This document shows, piece after piece, positions 55,896 through 64,000 of a stretch of 64,000 bases of DNA; position 1 is the first letter of the stretch; the number at the start of each line of letters is the position of its first letter. Source of the stretch: Psychrobacter sp. Cmf 22.2 (GTDB lineage Bacteria > Pseudomonadota > Gammaproteobacteria > Pseudomonadales > Moraxellaceae); the NCBI RefSeq assembly GCF_001921745.1, contig NZ_MRYA01000001.1, positions 806,001-870,000 on the forward strand, in the 5' to 3' direction. Position numbers and translations under genes: made by a program. Under the pieces are notes generated by a model. That model saw only the letters and a program-made list of their open reading frames with translations, did no database searches and had not been told where the DNA came from.

Positions 55896-56873
55896 TTATT
55901 TCACTACTGGTTGCTTAGCCAATTGGCTACTATCAGCTTTGACTACCAAGGTTTTAGCAACCTTATCATGCCACCCTATATTTTCAGGGTTCTTAGAAGC
56001 CATAAAGTAGTGGATGGCAATAACAACAAATCCTAAGAAACTCGTAAATGAAAATAATAGGTTATAGATGATAAAAAGTAGTAAGGTTCGCATACCAATA
56101 AGTTTAAGAAAAGATGGTATACGGTGAGTGGTTTGATCGACGACACGAATGCCAGTGATAAGCTTACCAAGCGACTGTCCACGTAATGTGATAAATACCA
56201 ATTGCAGCGCGAACAATCCAAAAACCATCACCTGTGACATCATCAATGTAGAGCTAGGTAAGCTCTCCATCAGTGTCATTGAGTACTGGTACGCGGCATC
56301 CATATTCTGAATGTCTTGAAACTTTGAGTAGTCTATGTCCATTTTGGTTAATGCCAATACCAGCGGAAAAATCGCTAATACATACAATAGGCCATTAAGC
56401 GCAGTGGCTAACACTCGTGACATGATAGGCGCCAGGACGACATTACCGATGACTTTGTCTTTTTGAGACACAGTCTTATTGACCGTCGACTTGTTTAGTG
56501 ACACGTTATTATGGGGCGTATGATGACGATTGGTTGTCATGTCCGCTTTTGTATTTTTGGCTGTGTCTTTTGGACGTTCAGGCTTGCCATACAGTCTATC
56601 TAGCGATACCGATTTGCTGTCTTGAGCGGTGCTAGACTTGTCTTCTGGAAAGACCGTCACATTGTTGATAATAGAGTCATTAGAGGTAGAAATATCAGCC
56701 GGATGGTAAGAATACTGATTGCCCGTTAGATCCCCAATACGCTGCCATTTATCTAAGCCTTCATGCCATACCAAATCATCCAATACTACTTCACCAGATG
56801 TTAGCATAATATTTAACTGATCCAAAGTATATGGACCTGCTTGTACGTTATTTCGAGCCAGGAAAATCTGCAT
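55896..56873 (-). CDS. GYF_2-RDD membrane protein
   Basis: Protein of 325 residues. An N-terminal GYF_2 domain (about 1-55, with GPYTLDQLN and LVWHEGLDKWQRIGDL) is followed by a Ser/Lys-rich linker (about 55-150) and an RDD domain with three or more membrane helices (about 155-310). The RDD part includes GQSLGKLITGIRVVD near 233 and the final NIGWHDKVAKTLVV. RDD proteins may act as transporters or sodium/proton exchangers, while GYF_2 domains are usually peptide-binding. The function is unknown. It lies between ppsA and the rpsF operon. Confidence 0.75.
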   Translation of the reverse strand: MQIFLARNNVQAGPYTLDQLNIMLTSGEVVLDDLVWHEGLDKWQRIGDLTGNQYSYHPADISTSNDSIINNVTVFPEDKSSTAQDSKSVSLDRLYGKPERPKDTAKNTKADMTTNRHHTPHNNVSLNKSTVNKTVSQKDKVIGNVVLAPIMSRVLATALNGLLYVLAIFPLVLALTKMDIDYSKFQDIQNMDAAYQYSMTLMESLPSSTLMMSQVMVFGLFALQLVFITLRGQSLGKLITGIRVVDQTTHRIPSFLKLIGMRTLLLFIIYNLLFSFTSFLGFVVIAIHYFMASKNPENIGWHDKVAKTLVVKADSSQLAKQPVVK

Positions 56874-56910
56874 AGTTGCCTACATAATTAGTCATATCTT
56901 AAGTCATTAT

Positions 56911-56947
56911 ATTAGGGTCTATTCGAAAAAATCAAATAGACCCTAAT
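56911..56947. repeat. 13-bp perfect inverted repeat between ppsA and the GYF-RDD gene
   Basis: ATTAGGGTCTATT (56911-56923) and AATAGACCCTAAT (56935-56947) pair perfectly around an 11-nt loop. A U-run exists in the loop on the minus strand, not after the stem, so it is not a canonical terminator. Confidence 0.75.
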
Positions 56948-56999
56948 CAAAGTAACTTTAATGACTGTGTGAATTACTGCGGTGACTGAATACTGCAGT

Positions 57000-59384
57000 T
57001 TATTGTGCTTCTTCACCTGCTAAAAAGAACCAAGTATCAAGGACTGAATCAGGGTTTAGCGATACAGAGCTGATCCCTTGCTCCATGAGCCAGAACGCCA
57101 GGTCTGGGTGATCTGATGGACCTTGACCACAGATACCGATGTATTTATCCGCTTTACGGCAAGCTTCAATCGCCATAGACAATAGTTTCTTAACCGCAGG
57201 ATCACGCTCATCAAACAAATGTGAGACGATACCTGAGTCACGGTCCAGACCAAGTGTTAACTGAGTCAAATCGTTTGAGCCGATTGAAAAGCCGTCGAAG
57301 TGCTCTAGGAATTCTTCTGCTAGTAAGGCGTTGGTAGGTAGCTCACACATCATAATGACGCGTAGACCATTTTCGCCACGTTTTAAACCATTTTTCTCAA
57401 GCAACTCGATGACTTCGGCTGCTTCACCAACAGTACGTACGAAAGGAATCATAATCTCGACGTTAGTCAAACCCATCTCATCACGTACACGTTTAAGTGC
57501 TTTACACTCAAGCTCAAAGCAGTCACGGAAATTATCAGAAACGTAGCGGCTAGCACCACGGAAACCAAGCATTGGGTTTTCTTCTGATGGCTCGTATAAT
57601 TTACCACCTAGTAAGTTAGCATACTCATTCGATTTAAAATCTGACATACGAACGATAACTGGCTGATCCATAAAGGCAACCGCTAGTGTTGAGATACCTT
57701 CAACCAATTTATCAACATAGAAATCAACAGGTGAAGCATAACCTGCGATACGTTCATTAATAGCTTGTGATATTTCGCGTGGCAAGCTGTTCATATTAAG
57801 CAGCGCTTTTGGATGCACGCCAATCATACGGTTGATGATAAATTCAAGACGGGCAAGGCCAATACCTTCGTTTGGCATTTGTGTAAATGAGAAGGCGCGA
57901 TCTGGGTTACCCACGTTCATCATAACTTTAAATGCCAGCTCTGGCATAGACTCGATAGAGTTAGTCTGGATTTCAAAGTCGATCTGACTCTCATAGATAA
58001 AGCCTGTGTCACCTTCGGCACAAGAGACAGTAACGTCTTGACCGTCGACCAGTAATTCAGTAGCATTACCACAACCAACGATAGCTGGAACACCAAGCTC
58101 ACGCGCAATAATAGCAGCGTGACAGGTACGGCCACCGCGGTTAGTAATGATAGCTGAAGCACGCTTCATGACTGGTTCCCAATCTGGGTCTGTCATGTCT
58201 GAAACTAAGACATCACCATCTTGGACTTTGTCCATCTCGTTTAGATTGCTTACGATACGTACTTTACCGGCGCCAATGCGTTGACCGATTGAGCGACCTT
58301 CACACAATACTTTAGCACCAGCCGTATCAATGACATAGCGCTCCATAACAGTGCTGTCTTGACGACTTTTTACTGTTTCAGGACGGGCCTGTACGATAAA
58401 TATCTCATTAGTATCACCATCTTTTGCCCATTCAATATCCATCGCTTGACCATAATGCTTTTCGATAGTCATTGCTTGTTTGGCAAGATCAGTCAGCTCT
58501 TCAGTAGATAACGAGAACTGCATACGTTCTTGTTTTTCGACATCGACTGTTTTGACTGATTTAGTCGTGCTGCCTTCATCACCGTAGATCATCTTTTTGT
58601 GTTTGCTACCAAGGTTACGGCGAATAATGGCAGGTTTACCATCAGTGAGTAGGCGTTTTGATAAATAAAACTCATCAGGGTTCACAGCACCTTGAACGAC
58701 CATCTCACCCAAGCCATAACTTGAGGTGATAAAGACCACTTGATCAAAGCCACTTTCGGTATCTAAGGTGAACATAACGCCAGCTGCGCCTGTTTCTGAG
58801 CGTACCATACGTTGTACAGCGGCAGAGAGGGCCACACCTTCATGCTCAAAACCTTTATGTACACGGTAAGAAATAGCACGGTCATTATATAAAGAAGCAA
58901 ACACCTCTTTAATAGCGAGTAGTACATTATCAATACCGCGAATGTTCAAAAAAGTCTCTTGCTGACCGGCAAATGACGCATCTGGCAAATCTTCGGCAGT
59001 GGCAGAAGAACGCACCGCGACAGCGATGTCTTTGCCGCCGCTCATCTCTTCAAATGACTGGCGAACTTCTTTCTCCAAATCTTCTGGCAGCTCTTGTTCA
59101 ATAATCCAATTACGGATTTTTTTACCTGTTGCCGTAAGCTTATTCACATCGTCAACATCTAGCGCTTTAAGTTCACCATTGATTTTATCAAGCAAACCTG
59201 TTTCAGTCAGAAAACGATTGAAAGCATTTGATGTTGTCGCAAAACCGCCTGGAACGCTAACGCCCAAATCAGACAGATGACTGATCATCTCGCCAAGCGA
59301 GGCATTCTTACCACCGACCATATCAATGTCGTTTTTTCCTAACTGATCAAGATTGATCACAAGTGCTGTAGATTGCGCTGCCAT
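57000..59384 (-). CDS. ppsA: Phosphoenolpyruvate synthase
   Basis: Converts pyruvate to PEP using ATP (giving AMP and phosphate) for gluconeogenesis. The 794-residue protein has the N-terminal ATP-grasp-type domain (about 15-350) with [20 protein letters not shown] in two pieces near 125-145. The phosphohistidine swivel domain contains the active histidine in [11 protein letters not shown] near 422, and a C-terminal PEP/pyruvate-binding TIM barrel ends near [16 protein letters not shown]. The length is standard (E. coli 792). It is divergent from ppsR. Confidence 0.97.
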   Translation of the reverse strand: MAAQSTALVINLDQLGKNDIDMVGGKNASLGEMISHLSDLGVSVPGGFATTSNAFNRFLTETGLLDKINGELKALDVDDVNKLTATGKKIRNWIIEQELPEDLEKEVRQSFEEMSGGKDIAVAVRSSATAEDLPDASFAGQQETFLNIRGIDNVLLAIKEVFASLYNDRAISYRVHKGFEHEGVALSAAVQRMVRSETGAAGVMFTLDTESGFDQVVFITSSYGLGEMVVQGAVNPDEFYLSKRLLTDGKPAIIRRNLGSKHKKMIYGDEGSTTKSVKTVDVEKQERMQFSLSTEELTDLAKQAMTIEKHYGQAMDIEWAKDGDTNEIFIVQARPETVKSRQDSTVMERYVIDTAGAKVLCEGRSIGQRIGAGKVRIVSNLNEMDKVQDGDVLVSDMTDPDWEPVMKRASAIITNRGGRTCHAAIIARELGVPAIVGCGNATELLVDGQDVTVSCAEGDTGFIYESQIDFEIQTNSIESMPELAFKVMMNVGNPDRAFSFTQMPNEGIGLARLEFIINRMIGVHPKALLNMNSLPREISQAINERIAGYASPVDFYVDKLVEGISTLAVAFMDQPVIVRMSDFKSNEYANLLGGKLYEPSEENPMLGFRGASRYVSDNFRDCFELECKALKRVRDEMGLTNVEIMIPFVRTVGEAAEVIELLEKNGLKRGENGLRVIMMCELPTNALLAEEFLEHFDGFSIGSNDLTQLTLGLDRDSGIVSHLFDERDPAVKKLLSMAIEACRKADKYIGICGQGPSDHPDLAFWLMEQGISSVSLNPDSVLDTWFFLAGEEAQ

Positions 59385-59941
59385 GATAACTCCAGAAAAT
59401 AAGGTTATTTAGTAAAGATTATAACGGTAAATTATACCGCTATATTTGGATAATTTCGAGGGGTTAAACCAAAAAACTTATGAAAAAGATACAAATTATA
59501 GAGTTTAGCAATAATTTATAAGTCAACAATCGAACTATTGTCTCACTTATCCGAATATAAAGCAGCCAACTCAAGATAAATATTTTTGTAAATGATAAGC
59601 ATATGTGACATATACAACCTCTACTATGTCTGAATTCATACAGAAAATTGTAGTAAAACCCATCGTCTAGGTTTTATCGCTGTGCTAACTTTGATTCCTA
59701 TTAAGTGTCTATTATGAGTATAATGTATGGCATAAAGTAACAAGCACGTTTAACACTTATGACGTCTGCTACAGTAGCTAGAAGTAGAGCTATTAGCATA
59801 ACGAGTCAGTAGTCCAAATATGCATGTTATAACCCCTAATCAGATGTATGCTGCCTAGCGATTCAATTATAAAATTATCATATTAAATATAATGAGTCGA
59901 CTAAAGCTTACCATTGAGGTTTACACTAAGGTTTTCAAGTT
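59385..59941. other. Divergent intergenic region ppsA / ppsR
   Basis: A 557-bp gap. A TATAAT-type -10 for ppsA is possible at 59431-59436 (minus strand), next to a CGGTA...TACCG palindrome. Candidate -10 TATAAT boxes occur near 59718 and 59888 on the plus strand, but lack convincing -35 partners. No ORF is supported. Confidence 0.5.
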
Positions 59942-60838
59942 ATGTATTCAAACAGTCTGTCTGAGCAAGATAAAATGACTATTCAAAATCGCCATGCTTT
60001 AGGTTTGGACAACTCCCAGGCGATAAGAAGTGCGTTTTTTATCTCCGATGGTACCGCCATTACAGCTGAAACGTTGGGTCGTTCTATATTGAGTCAATTT
60101 GCTTCAGTACCATTCGAAACACGAGTGTTACCCTATGTCGATAGTATTGAGCGTGCTGAGGATGCGGTTGCGCAAATCAACATCGCTTATCAACGCGATG
60201 GATTATTGCCATTAGTGTTTGATACGATTGTCAGTCCTGAGATTCGCGAAAAGATTAACTCGGCTCATAGCTGTAATTTAGATATGTATGAAGGTCTAAT
60301 CGGACGTATCGCGGAAGAAACGGGTATAGAGCCAGATGCCCATTCTGGTCACGCTCACGATAATGTTGACTCTGAGACTTATAAAGAGCGTATCGATGCG
60401 GTACATTTTGCTTTAGATAATGATGATGGCGCTCGTACACGTCATTACAATATGGCAGATATTATATTAATTGGCGTATCACGTTCAGGTAAGACGCCAA
60501 CCTCACTTTATTTGGCTTTACAGTTCGGTATTCGCGCTGCCAACTACCCACTGACCGAAGATGATCTATACGACAATCAGCTACCAAAAGCATTGCGAGA
60601 GCATAAAGACAAGTTGTTTGGCTTATTAATTGATACGGATCGTCTAGTAAAAATCCGTCAAGAGCGCCGCGCAGGTAGTCGCTACTCTAGCTATCAGCAG
60701 TGTCAGCAAGAGCAGCGCGCTATACAAGGTATCTATACTTCACAAGGTATTCAAAGTCTTGATGTCTCAGAGATGTCTGTTGAAGAGATTGCTACCCGTA
60801 TTTTGCAAATGACTGGCCTAAAACGCCGCATCGGTTAA
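59942..60838 (+). CDS. ppsR: PEP synthase regulatory kinase/pyrophosphorylase
   Basis: DUF299-family bifunctional enzyme. It inactivates PpsA by ADP-dependent phosphorylation of a threonine beside the catalytic histidine and reactivates it by phosphate-dependent removal. The 298 residues begin with an extra ~25 and then show FFISDGTAITAETLG near 32-46, the P-loop GVSRSGKTPTS near 177 and the NYPLTEDD region near 200. E. coli PpsR is 277 residues. Its position divergent from ppsA is the usual context for this family. Confidence 0.94.
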   Translation: MYSNSLSEQDKMTIQNRHALGLDNSQAIRSAFFISDGTAITAETLGRSILSQFASVPFETRVLPYVDSIERAEDAVAQINIAYQRDGLLPLVFDTIVSPEIREKINSAHSCNLDMYEGLIGRIAEETGIEPDAHSGHAHDNVDSETYKERIDAVHFALDNDDGARTRHYNMADIILIGVSRSGKTPTSLYLALQFGIRAANYPLTEDDLYDNQLPKALREHKDKLFGLLIDTDRLVKIRQERRAGSRYSSYQQCQQEQRAIQGIYTSQGIQSLDVSEMSVEEIATRILQMTGLKRRIG

Positions 60839-60932
60839 TCTGATATATGTGTTTATCATCGACTATTATTATCATCATATAATGTACTTTATATAAGTAT
60901 TGCTATACATTTATCATCACATAGAGAGTGTT

Positions 60933-61343
60933 ATGAGTCTATCCCATCAACATCAACCTAAAAAATCTTCCTTATTTTTGCTGGGTCTATTAAGCAGTGT
61001 CACGTTACTTAGTGCTTGTCAAACGTCACCTTTTGCACGCGAACCGGTGCCAGAGCCGCGCTATATACCTACTATTGTCTTAGGTGACGCGCAAACGTTA
61101 ACCATTATGCCAAACCGTGTGGCCTGCGCCTCAGCATTACCGATGCAATGTCTACTAGCCAAGTCCAATAAAGATGGCTCAGTATTTCAAATCCCTTACG
61201 ATTGGATCGATGGCTTTACGCCAAGCCTTGGTACAGAATATGTGATTAGCGTGCGTCCGCAGGTTGATGAAGGGCGTCAGAGCCTAAATGGACATTGGAC
61301 ATTGCAAAATATTTTGTCACAACGTATGGTGGGCACGCCGTAG
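60933..61343 (+). CDS. Small lipoprotein of unknown function
   Basis: Predicted lipoprotein of 136 residues. The ATG at 60933 is preferred over a TTG at 60900. The signal peptide (about 1-28) ends in the lipobox LLSAC, with C29 as the lipidated residue. The mature part is short and contains two cysteines in RVACASALPMQC (near 66-77) that could form a disulfide. No family is recognised. It is co-oriented with ppsR (94 bp upstream) and sthA (107 bp downstream); links to them are unproven. Confidence 0.65.
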   Translation: MSLSHQHQPKKSSLFLLGLLSSVTLLSACQTSPFAREPVPEPRYIPTIVLGDAQTLTIMPNRVACASALPMQCLLAKSNKDGSVFQIPYDWIDGFTPSLGTEYVISVRPQVDEGRQSLNGHWTLQNILSQRMVGTP

Positions 61344-61450
61344 TACTGGCTACTGACGCGTGAATGTATTGATTCACGTATAGATGGCTTCATAACTGGT
61401 ATGAGTAAACTGACAGACAAATAAGTAAATAAATAATTAAAGAGGTTATC

Positions 61451-63100
61451 ATGGGAAGCAAACGCAAAGATGATGCAACTAACGATACTGGTCGTGACAC
61501 ACAGACCGAAGTATCAAACAAAGACAGCGGCGCTGCACCTGCTACATCTCCTGAGCAGACCAAAGAAAAAAACAAACAAGAACAAATCGAGCAAACCCAC
61601 GAACAAGTCACAGAAGATGTCATGCATCATCCTGATTTGGTCAATCCGCTAGATGACACGCGTATCGATATCAAATCAGGCTTTACTAAAGATTCGCAGC
61701 GTATAAAAAGCGATCAGCATAACTTTGAATACGATGCTGTCGTACTAGGTGCAGGCCCAGCTGGCGAAGCTGCAGCAATGAAGCTTGCTAAGTCTGGTAA
61801 AAGAGTAGCTGTCGTTGACCCCCGTAATCAGGTTGGTGGTAACTCTACGCATGTTGGTACGATTCCTAGTAAAGCGTTGCGTCAATCCGTATTTAACTTG
61901 ATCAATTTTCGCCGTGACCCTATGTTTACCAAGGCGCTTGAATATGAACAAGTACCACTGAATAAGGTGCTTGCCAATGCTCGTCGCGTGATACGTAGCC
62001 AAGTTAATACCCATACGCGCTTTTATGAGCGTAACCGTATTGAGGTTATCCATGGTTGGGCAAGTTTTGCAGATGCCAATACCTTGCGTATTGAAACTGA
62101 TGAAAACATCTTTGAAACGGTTACCTTTAATAAGGCGATTATCACAGTTGGTAGCCGTCCTTATCGTCCTGAAATTTTAGATTTTGATCATCCGCGTGTC
62201 TTTGACTCTGATAAAATTTTGCAAATGGATTATGTCGTCAAAAAAATCATCATTTATGGCGCAGGTGTAATCGGTTGTGAATATGCTTCAATTTTTACCG
62301 GTCTTGGTTATAAAGTTGATTTGATCAACAACCAAAATCAGCTACTAAGCTATCTTGATAGCGAGATTAGTGATGCTATCGCGCATGACTTTAGACAGTT
62401 TGGTGTCCTTATCCGCAGCAATGAAGAAATTGACCATCTTGAGACTCACGACGATTATGTAATTTTGCATCTCAAAAGTGGTAAAAAAATCAAGTCTGAT
62501 GCCATTCTTTGGTCAAATGGTCGCTCAGGTAACACTGAGGGGTTAAATTTAGAAGCTATAGGTTTAAAGGCCAATGGCCGTGGTCAGCTCAAAGTAGATG
62601 ATACTTACTGTACAGACGTTAAAAACATTTATGCTGCTGGAGATGTAATTGGCTGGCCGTCTCTGGCTTCTGCTGCCTACGACCAAGGGCGCTGTGCGGC
62701 AGCCTTTATGGTTGGTGATAGCGATGCAGAGCCGGTATCGAGTGTGCCAACTGGTATCTATACCATTCCTGAAATCTCAAGTATTGGTAAGACTGAGCAA
62801 GAGCTGACTGATGAAAAAGTGCCTTACGAAGTGGGGCAGGCGTTCTTTAAGCACTTGGCACGTGCGCAGATTATTGGTGAGCGCTCTGGTGTATTAAAGA
62901 TATTGTTCCATCGTGAGACGCTTGAAATCTTGGGCATCCATTGCTACGGCAATCATGCTTCAGAGATTATCCATATTGGACAGGCTGTGATGAAGTGTAA
63001 CAATACCCTTGAATATTTTGTCAATACGACGTTTAACTACCCAACGATGGCAGAAGCTTATCGGGTAGCGGCGTTAAATGGACTCAACCGAGTGTTTTAG
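61451..63100 (+). CDS. sthA: Soluble pyridine nucleotide transhydrogenase
   Basis: FAD enzyme that moves reducing equivalents between NADPH and NAD. The 549 residues have an N-terminal FAD-binding motif [17 protein letters not shown] near 100-116. The segment [15 protein letters not shown] (near 128-142) follows; the redox cysteines of lipoamide dehydrogenase are absent, as usual for SthA. An NAD(P)-binding motif [13 protein letters not shown] near 275 and a C-terminal dimerisation domain follow. The first 85 residues, rich in Lys, Gln, Glu and Thr, are an extension over E. coli SthA (466 residues), supported by an AGAGG just before the ATG. Confidence 0.9.
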   Translation: MGSKRKDDATNDTGRDTQTEVSNKDSGAAPATSPEQTKEKNKQEQIEQTHEQVTEDVMHHPDLVNPLDDTRIDIKSGFTKDSQRIKSDQHNFEYDAVVLGAGPAGEAAAMKLAKSGKRVAVVDPRNQVGGNSTHVGTIPSKALRQSVFNLINFRRDPMFTKALEYEQVPLNKVLANARRVIRSQVNTHTRFYERNRIEVIHGWASFADANTLRIETDENIFETVTFNKAIITVGSRPYRPEILDFDHPRVFDSDKILQMDYVVKKIIIYGAGVIGCEYASIFTGLGYKVDLINNQNQLLSYLDSEISDAIAHDFRQFGVLIRSNEEIDHLETHDDYVILHLKSGKKIKSDAILWSNGRSGNTEGLNLEAIGLKANGRGQLKVDDTYCTDVKNIYAAGDVIGWPSLASAAYDQGRCAAAFMVGDSDAEPVSSVPTGIYTIPEISSIGKTEQELTDEKVPYEVGQAFFKHLARAQIIGERSGVLKILFHRETLEILGIHCYGNHASEIIHIGQAVMKCNNTLEYFVNTTFNYPTMAEAYRVAALNGLNRVF

Positions 63101-63128
63101 ATTTTTTAGTGCACTTAATTGCTATTAT

Positions 63129-63165
63129 AAAAGCGTCTGTTAAACATCTAACAGGCGTTTTTTTT
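63129..63165 (+). terminator. Intrinsic terminator after sthA
   Basis: GCGTCTGTTA / TAACAGGCGT (G-U pairs at two positions) with a 6-nt loop, followed by a run of eight Ts. Confidence 0.85.
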
Positions 63166-63238
63166 GACTAGTCATTTCTTGAGCCAGTGTTTTATAAGGC
63201 GTTTTTACAAGTCAGCTTTTTAACTAAATATTTTTCAA

Positions 63239-64000
63239 CTAAGTGTTTTTCAAAGTAGGCGGTTTTGTATCCGTACGCTTGCGCATAAACAATAATAAAA
63301 TAAAGTAAAATAGCCATAAGCCAATTAAGGCATAAAAACCTGTAGCGACTTGCGAGAGACTGGCGCCCATTTGATTAAGCTGTACTGAAGTATTGATCGC
63401 AGGGGTGGTGGGTATCAACCAGCACAAAATTTGTAGTACTTCTGGCAACTGGTTGGCAGGCCAAGGATAACCGCTCATAAAAAACATCGGCAGTGAGCTA
63501 AAAATCAATATTTGCATACTACGTTCACGCAAGCGAAACCATAAGCCAAACACGCAACCAAGCGTCGCTACTGTCGGACAAAAAATCATCAAAAATAATA
63601 AACTCCCAAGCATGTTTTGTCCACGTGGATAATGGTGCAGCTCAAAAGTCCAGCCATAATAAAAGCAGCCAACTGTGAAGCTAAGTACGCTCACAGCTAC
63701 AATTCTTCCAAGCCAGCCGCGAATACTGGTGCTATGACGCCGCTGTTCATACCAAGTACTAATTAGCATTGCAGACGCTATTAACAGAGTCTGTTGCAAA
63801 ATAATAATAGATACTGCTGGTACTACATATGCACCATAACCCTCAGTTTGATTATACAAAGGCATAATCTGTAATGGGACAGCCTGAGTGTTTTGCGCAG
63901 CAGTAGGTGCATAAGCCCCTTGAGCCACGTTTTTTTTGACTTCAACTCCCGCTGATACCGTACTGACCGCTTGTAAGAACCCCATCTGCACGTTTTTATT
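63239..64000 (-). CDS. ABC-2-type transporter permease, partial (truncated by window end)
   Basis: The reading frame stays open to the window edge, so the gene's N-terminus is missing; 254 residues are seen. The segment PLYNQTEGYGAYVVPAVSIIILQQTLLI matches the periplasmic loop and first helix of ABC-2 permeases in the YhhJ/YbhR group. At least five hydrophobic helices follow in the C-terminal half. Such permeases work with an ATPase and a HlyD-like protein in efflux; partners would lie beyond 64000. A GTG at 63991 is in frame but probably internal. Confidence 0.75.
   Translation of the reverse strand, partial: NKNVQMGFLQAVSTVSAGVEVKKNVAQGAYAPTAAQNTQAVPLQIMPLYNQTEGYGAYVVPAVSIIILQQTLLIASAMLISTWYEQRRHSTSIRGWLGRIVAVSVLSFTVGCFYYGWTFELHHYPRGQNMLGSLLFLMIFCPTVATLGCVFGLWFRLRERSMQILIFSSLPMFFMSGYPWPANQLPEVLQILCWLIPTTPAINTSVQLNQMGASLSQVATGFYALIGLWLFYFILLLFMRKRTDTKPPTLKNT

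Overview
The window is a stretch of ordinary chromosome from a gammaproteobacterium of the family Moraxellaceae, most likely Psychrobacter. The evidence is the AT-rich codon use, the protein sequences, a tmRNA whose deduced tag is ANDETYALAA (the Acinetobacter-type tag), a CsrA with a C-terminal extension, and a TPR lipoprotein placed next to PBP1b as in Pseudomonas and Acinetobacter. I recognise no insertion sequence, integrase, prophage, CRISPR array or rRNA/tRNA gene. The only non-coding RNA gene is ssrA.

Layout. 1-6 kb: ihfB, lapA, pyrF, a metallophosphoesterase, a histidine phosphatase, rpsT, a TIP30-like dehydrogenase and rraA. 6-14 kb: a BCCT transporter divergent from mfd, a HIT protein and a membrane class III nucleotide cyclase. 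14-21 kb: the whole isc iron-sulfur operon (iscR-iscS-iscU-iscA-hscB-hscA-fdx, minus strand) with an IscR-type promoter, then an SCP2/UbiJ-like membrane protein. 22-33 kb: an HU gene, ppiD, purH, fis, a zinc-ribbon DUF3426 protein, prmA, a lipoprotein that is very probably the PBP1b activator LpoP, and mrcB. 33-46 kb: a CcoI/FixI copper ATPase with a long insertion, a BI-1/YccA protein, nadK, a YeaC-like protein, a HopJ-family protein, csrA, lysC, alaS and a DUF389 membrane protein. 46-64 kb: a small two-helix membrane protein, an L,D-transpeptidase, prmB, aroC, a carboxylesterase, a permuted papain-fold protein, ssrA, a questin-oxidase-like protein, rpsF-rpsR-rplI, a GYF-RDD membrane protein, ppsA divergent from ppsR, a small lipoprotein, sthA and the truncated end of an ABC-2 permease.

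How the genes work together. The isc operon is a complete Fe-S assembly line whose repressor IscR probably acts on its own promoter. mrcB with lpoP forms a cell-wall synthase and activator pair. ppsA and ppsR are an enzyme and its bifunctional kinase/phosphorylase regulator. rpsF-rpsR-rplI carries a leader that folds as the known S6:S18 autoregulatory motif and traps the rpsF ribosome binding site. Translation and its quality control are strongly represented (rpsT, alaS, prmA, prmB, ssrA, rraA, ribosomal proteins).

I found no convincing new multi-gene system. The items most worth a second look are the LpoP candidate, the S6:S18 leader, the loosely spaced isc operon with hairpins in its gaps, the insertion in the copper ATPase, several long perfect inverted repeats without terminator T-runs, a terminator-like hairpin just before purH, and a few uncharacterised small membrane proteins and lipoproteins.
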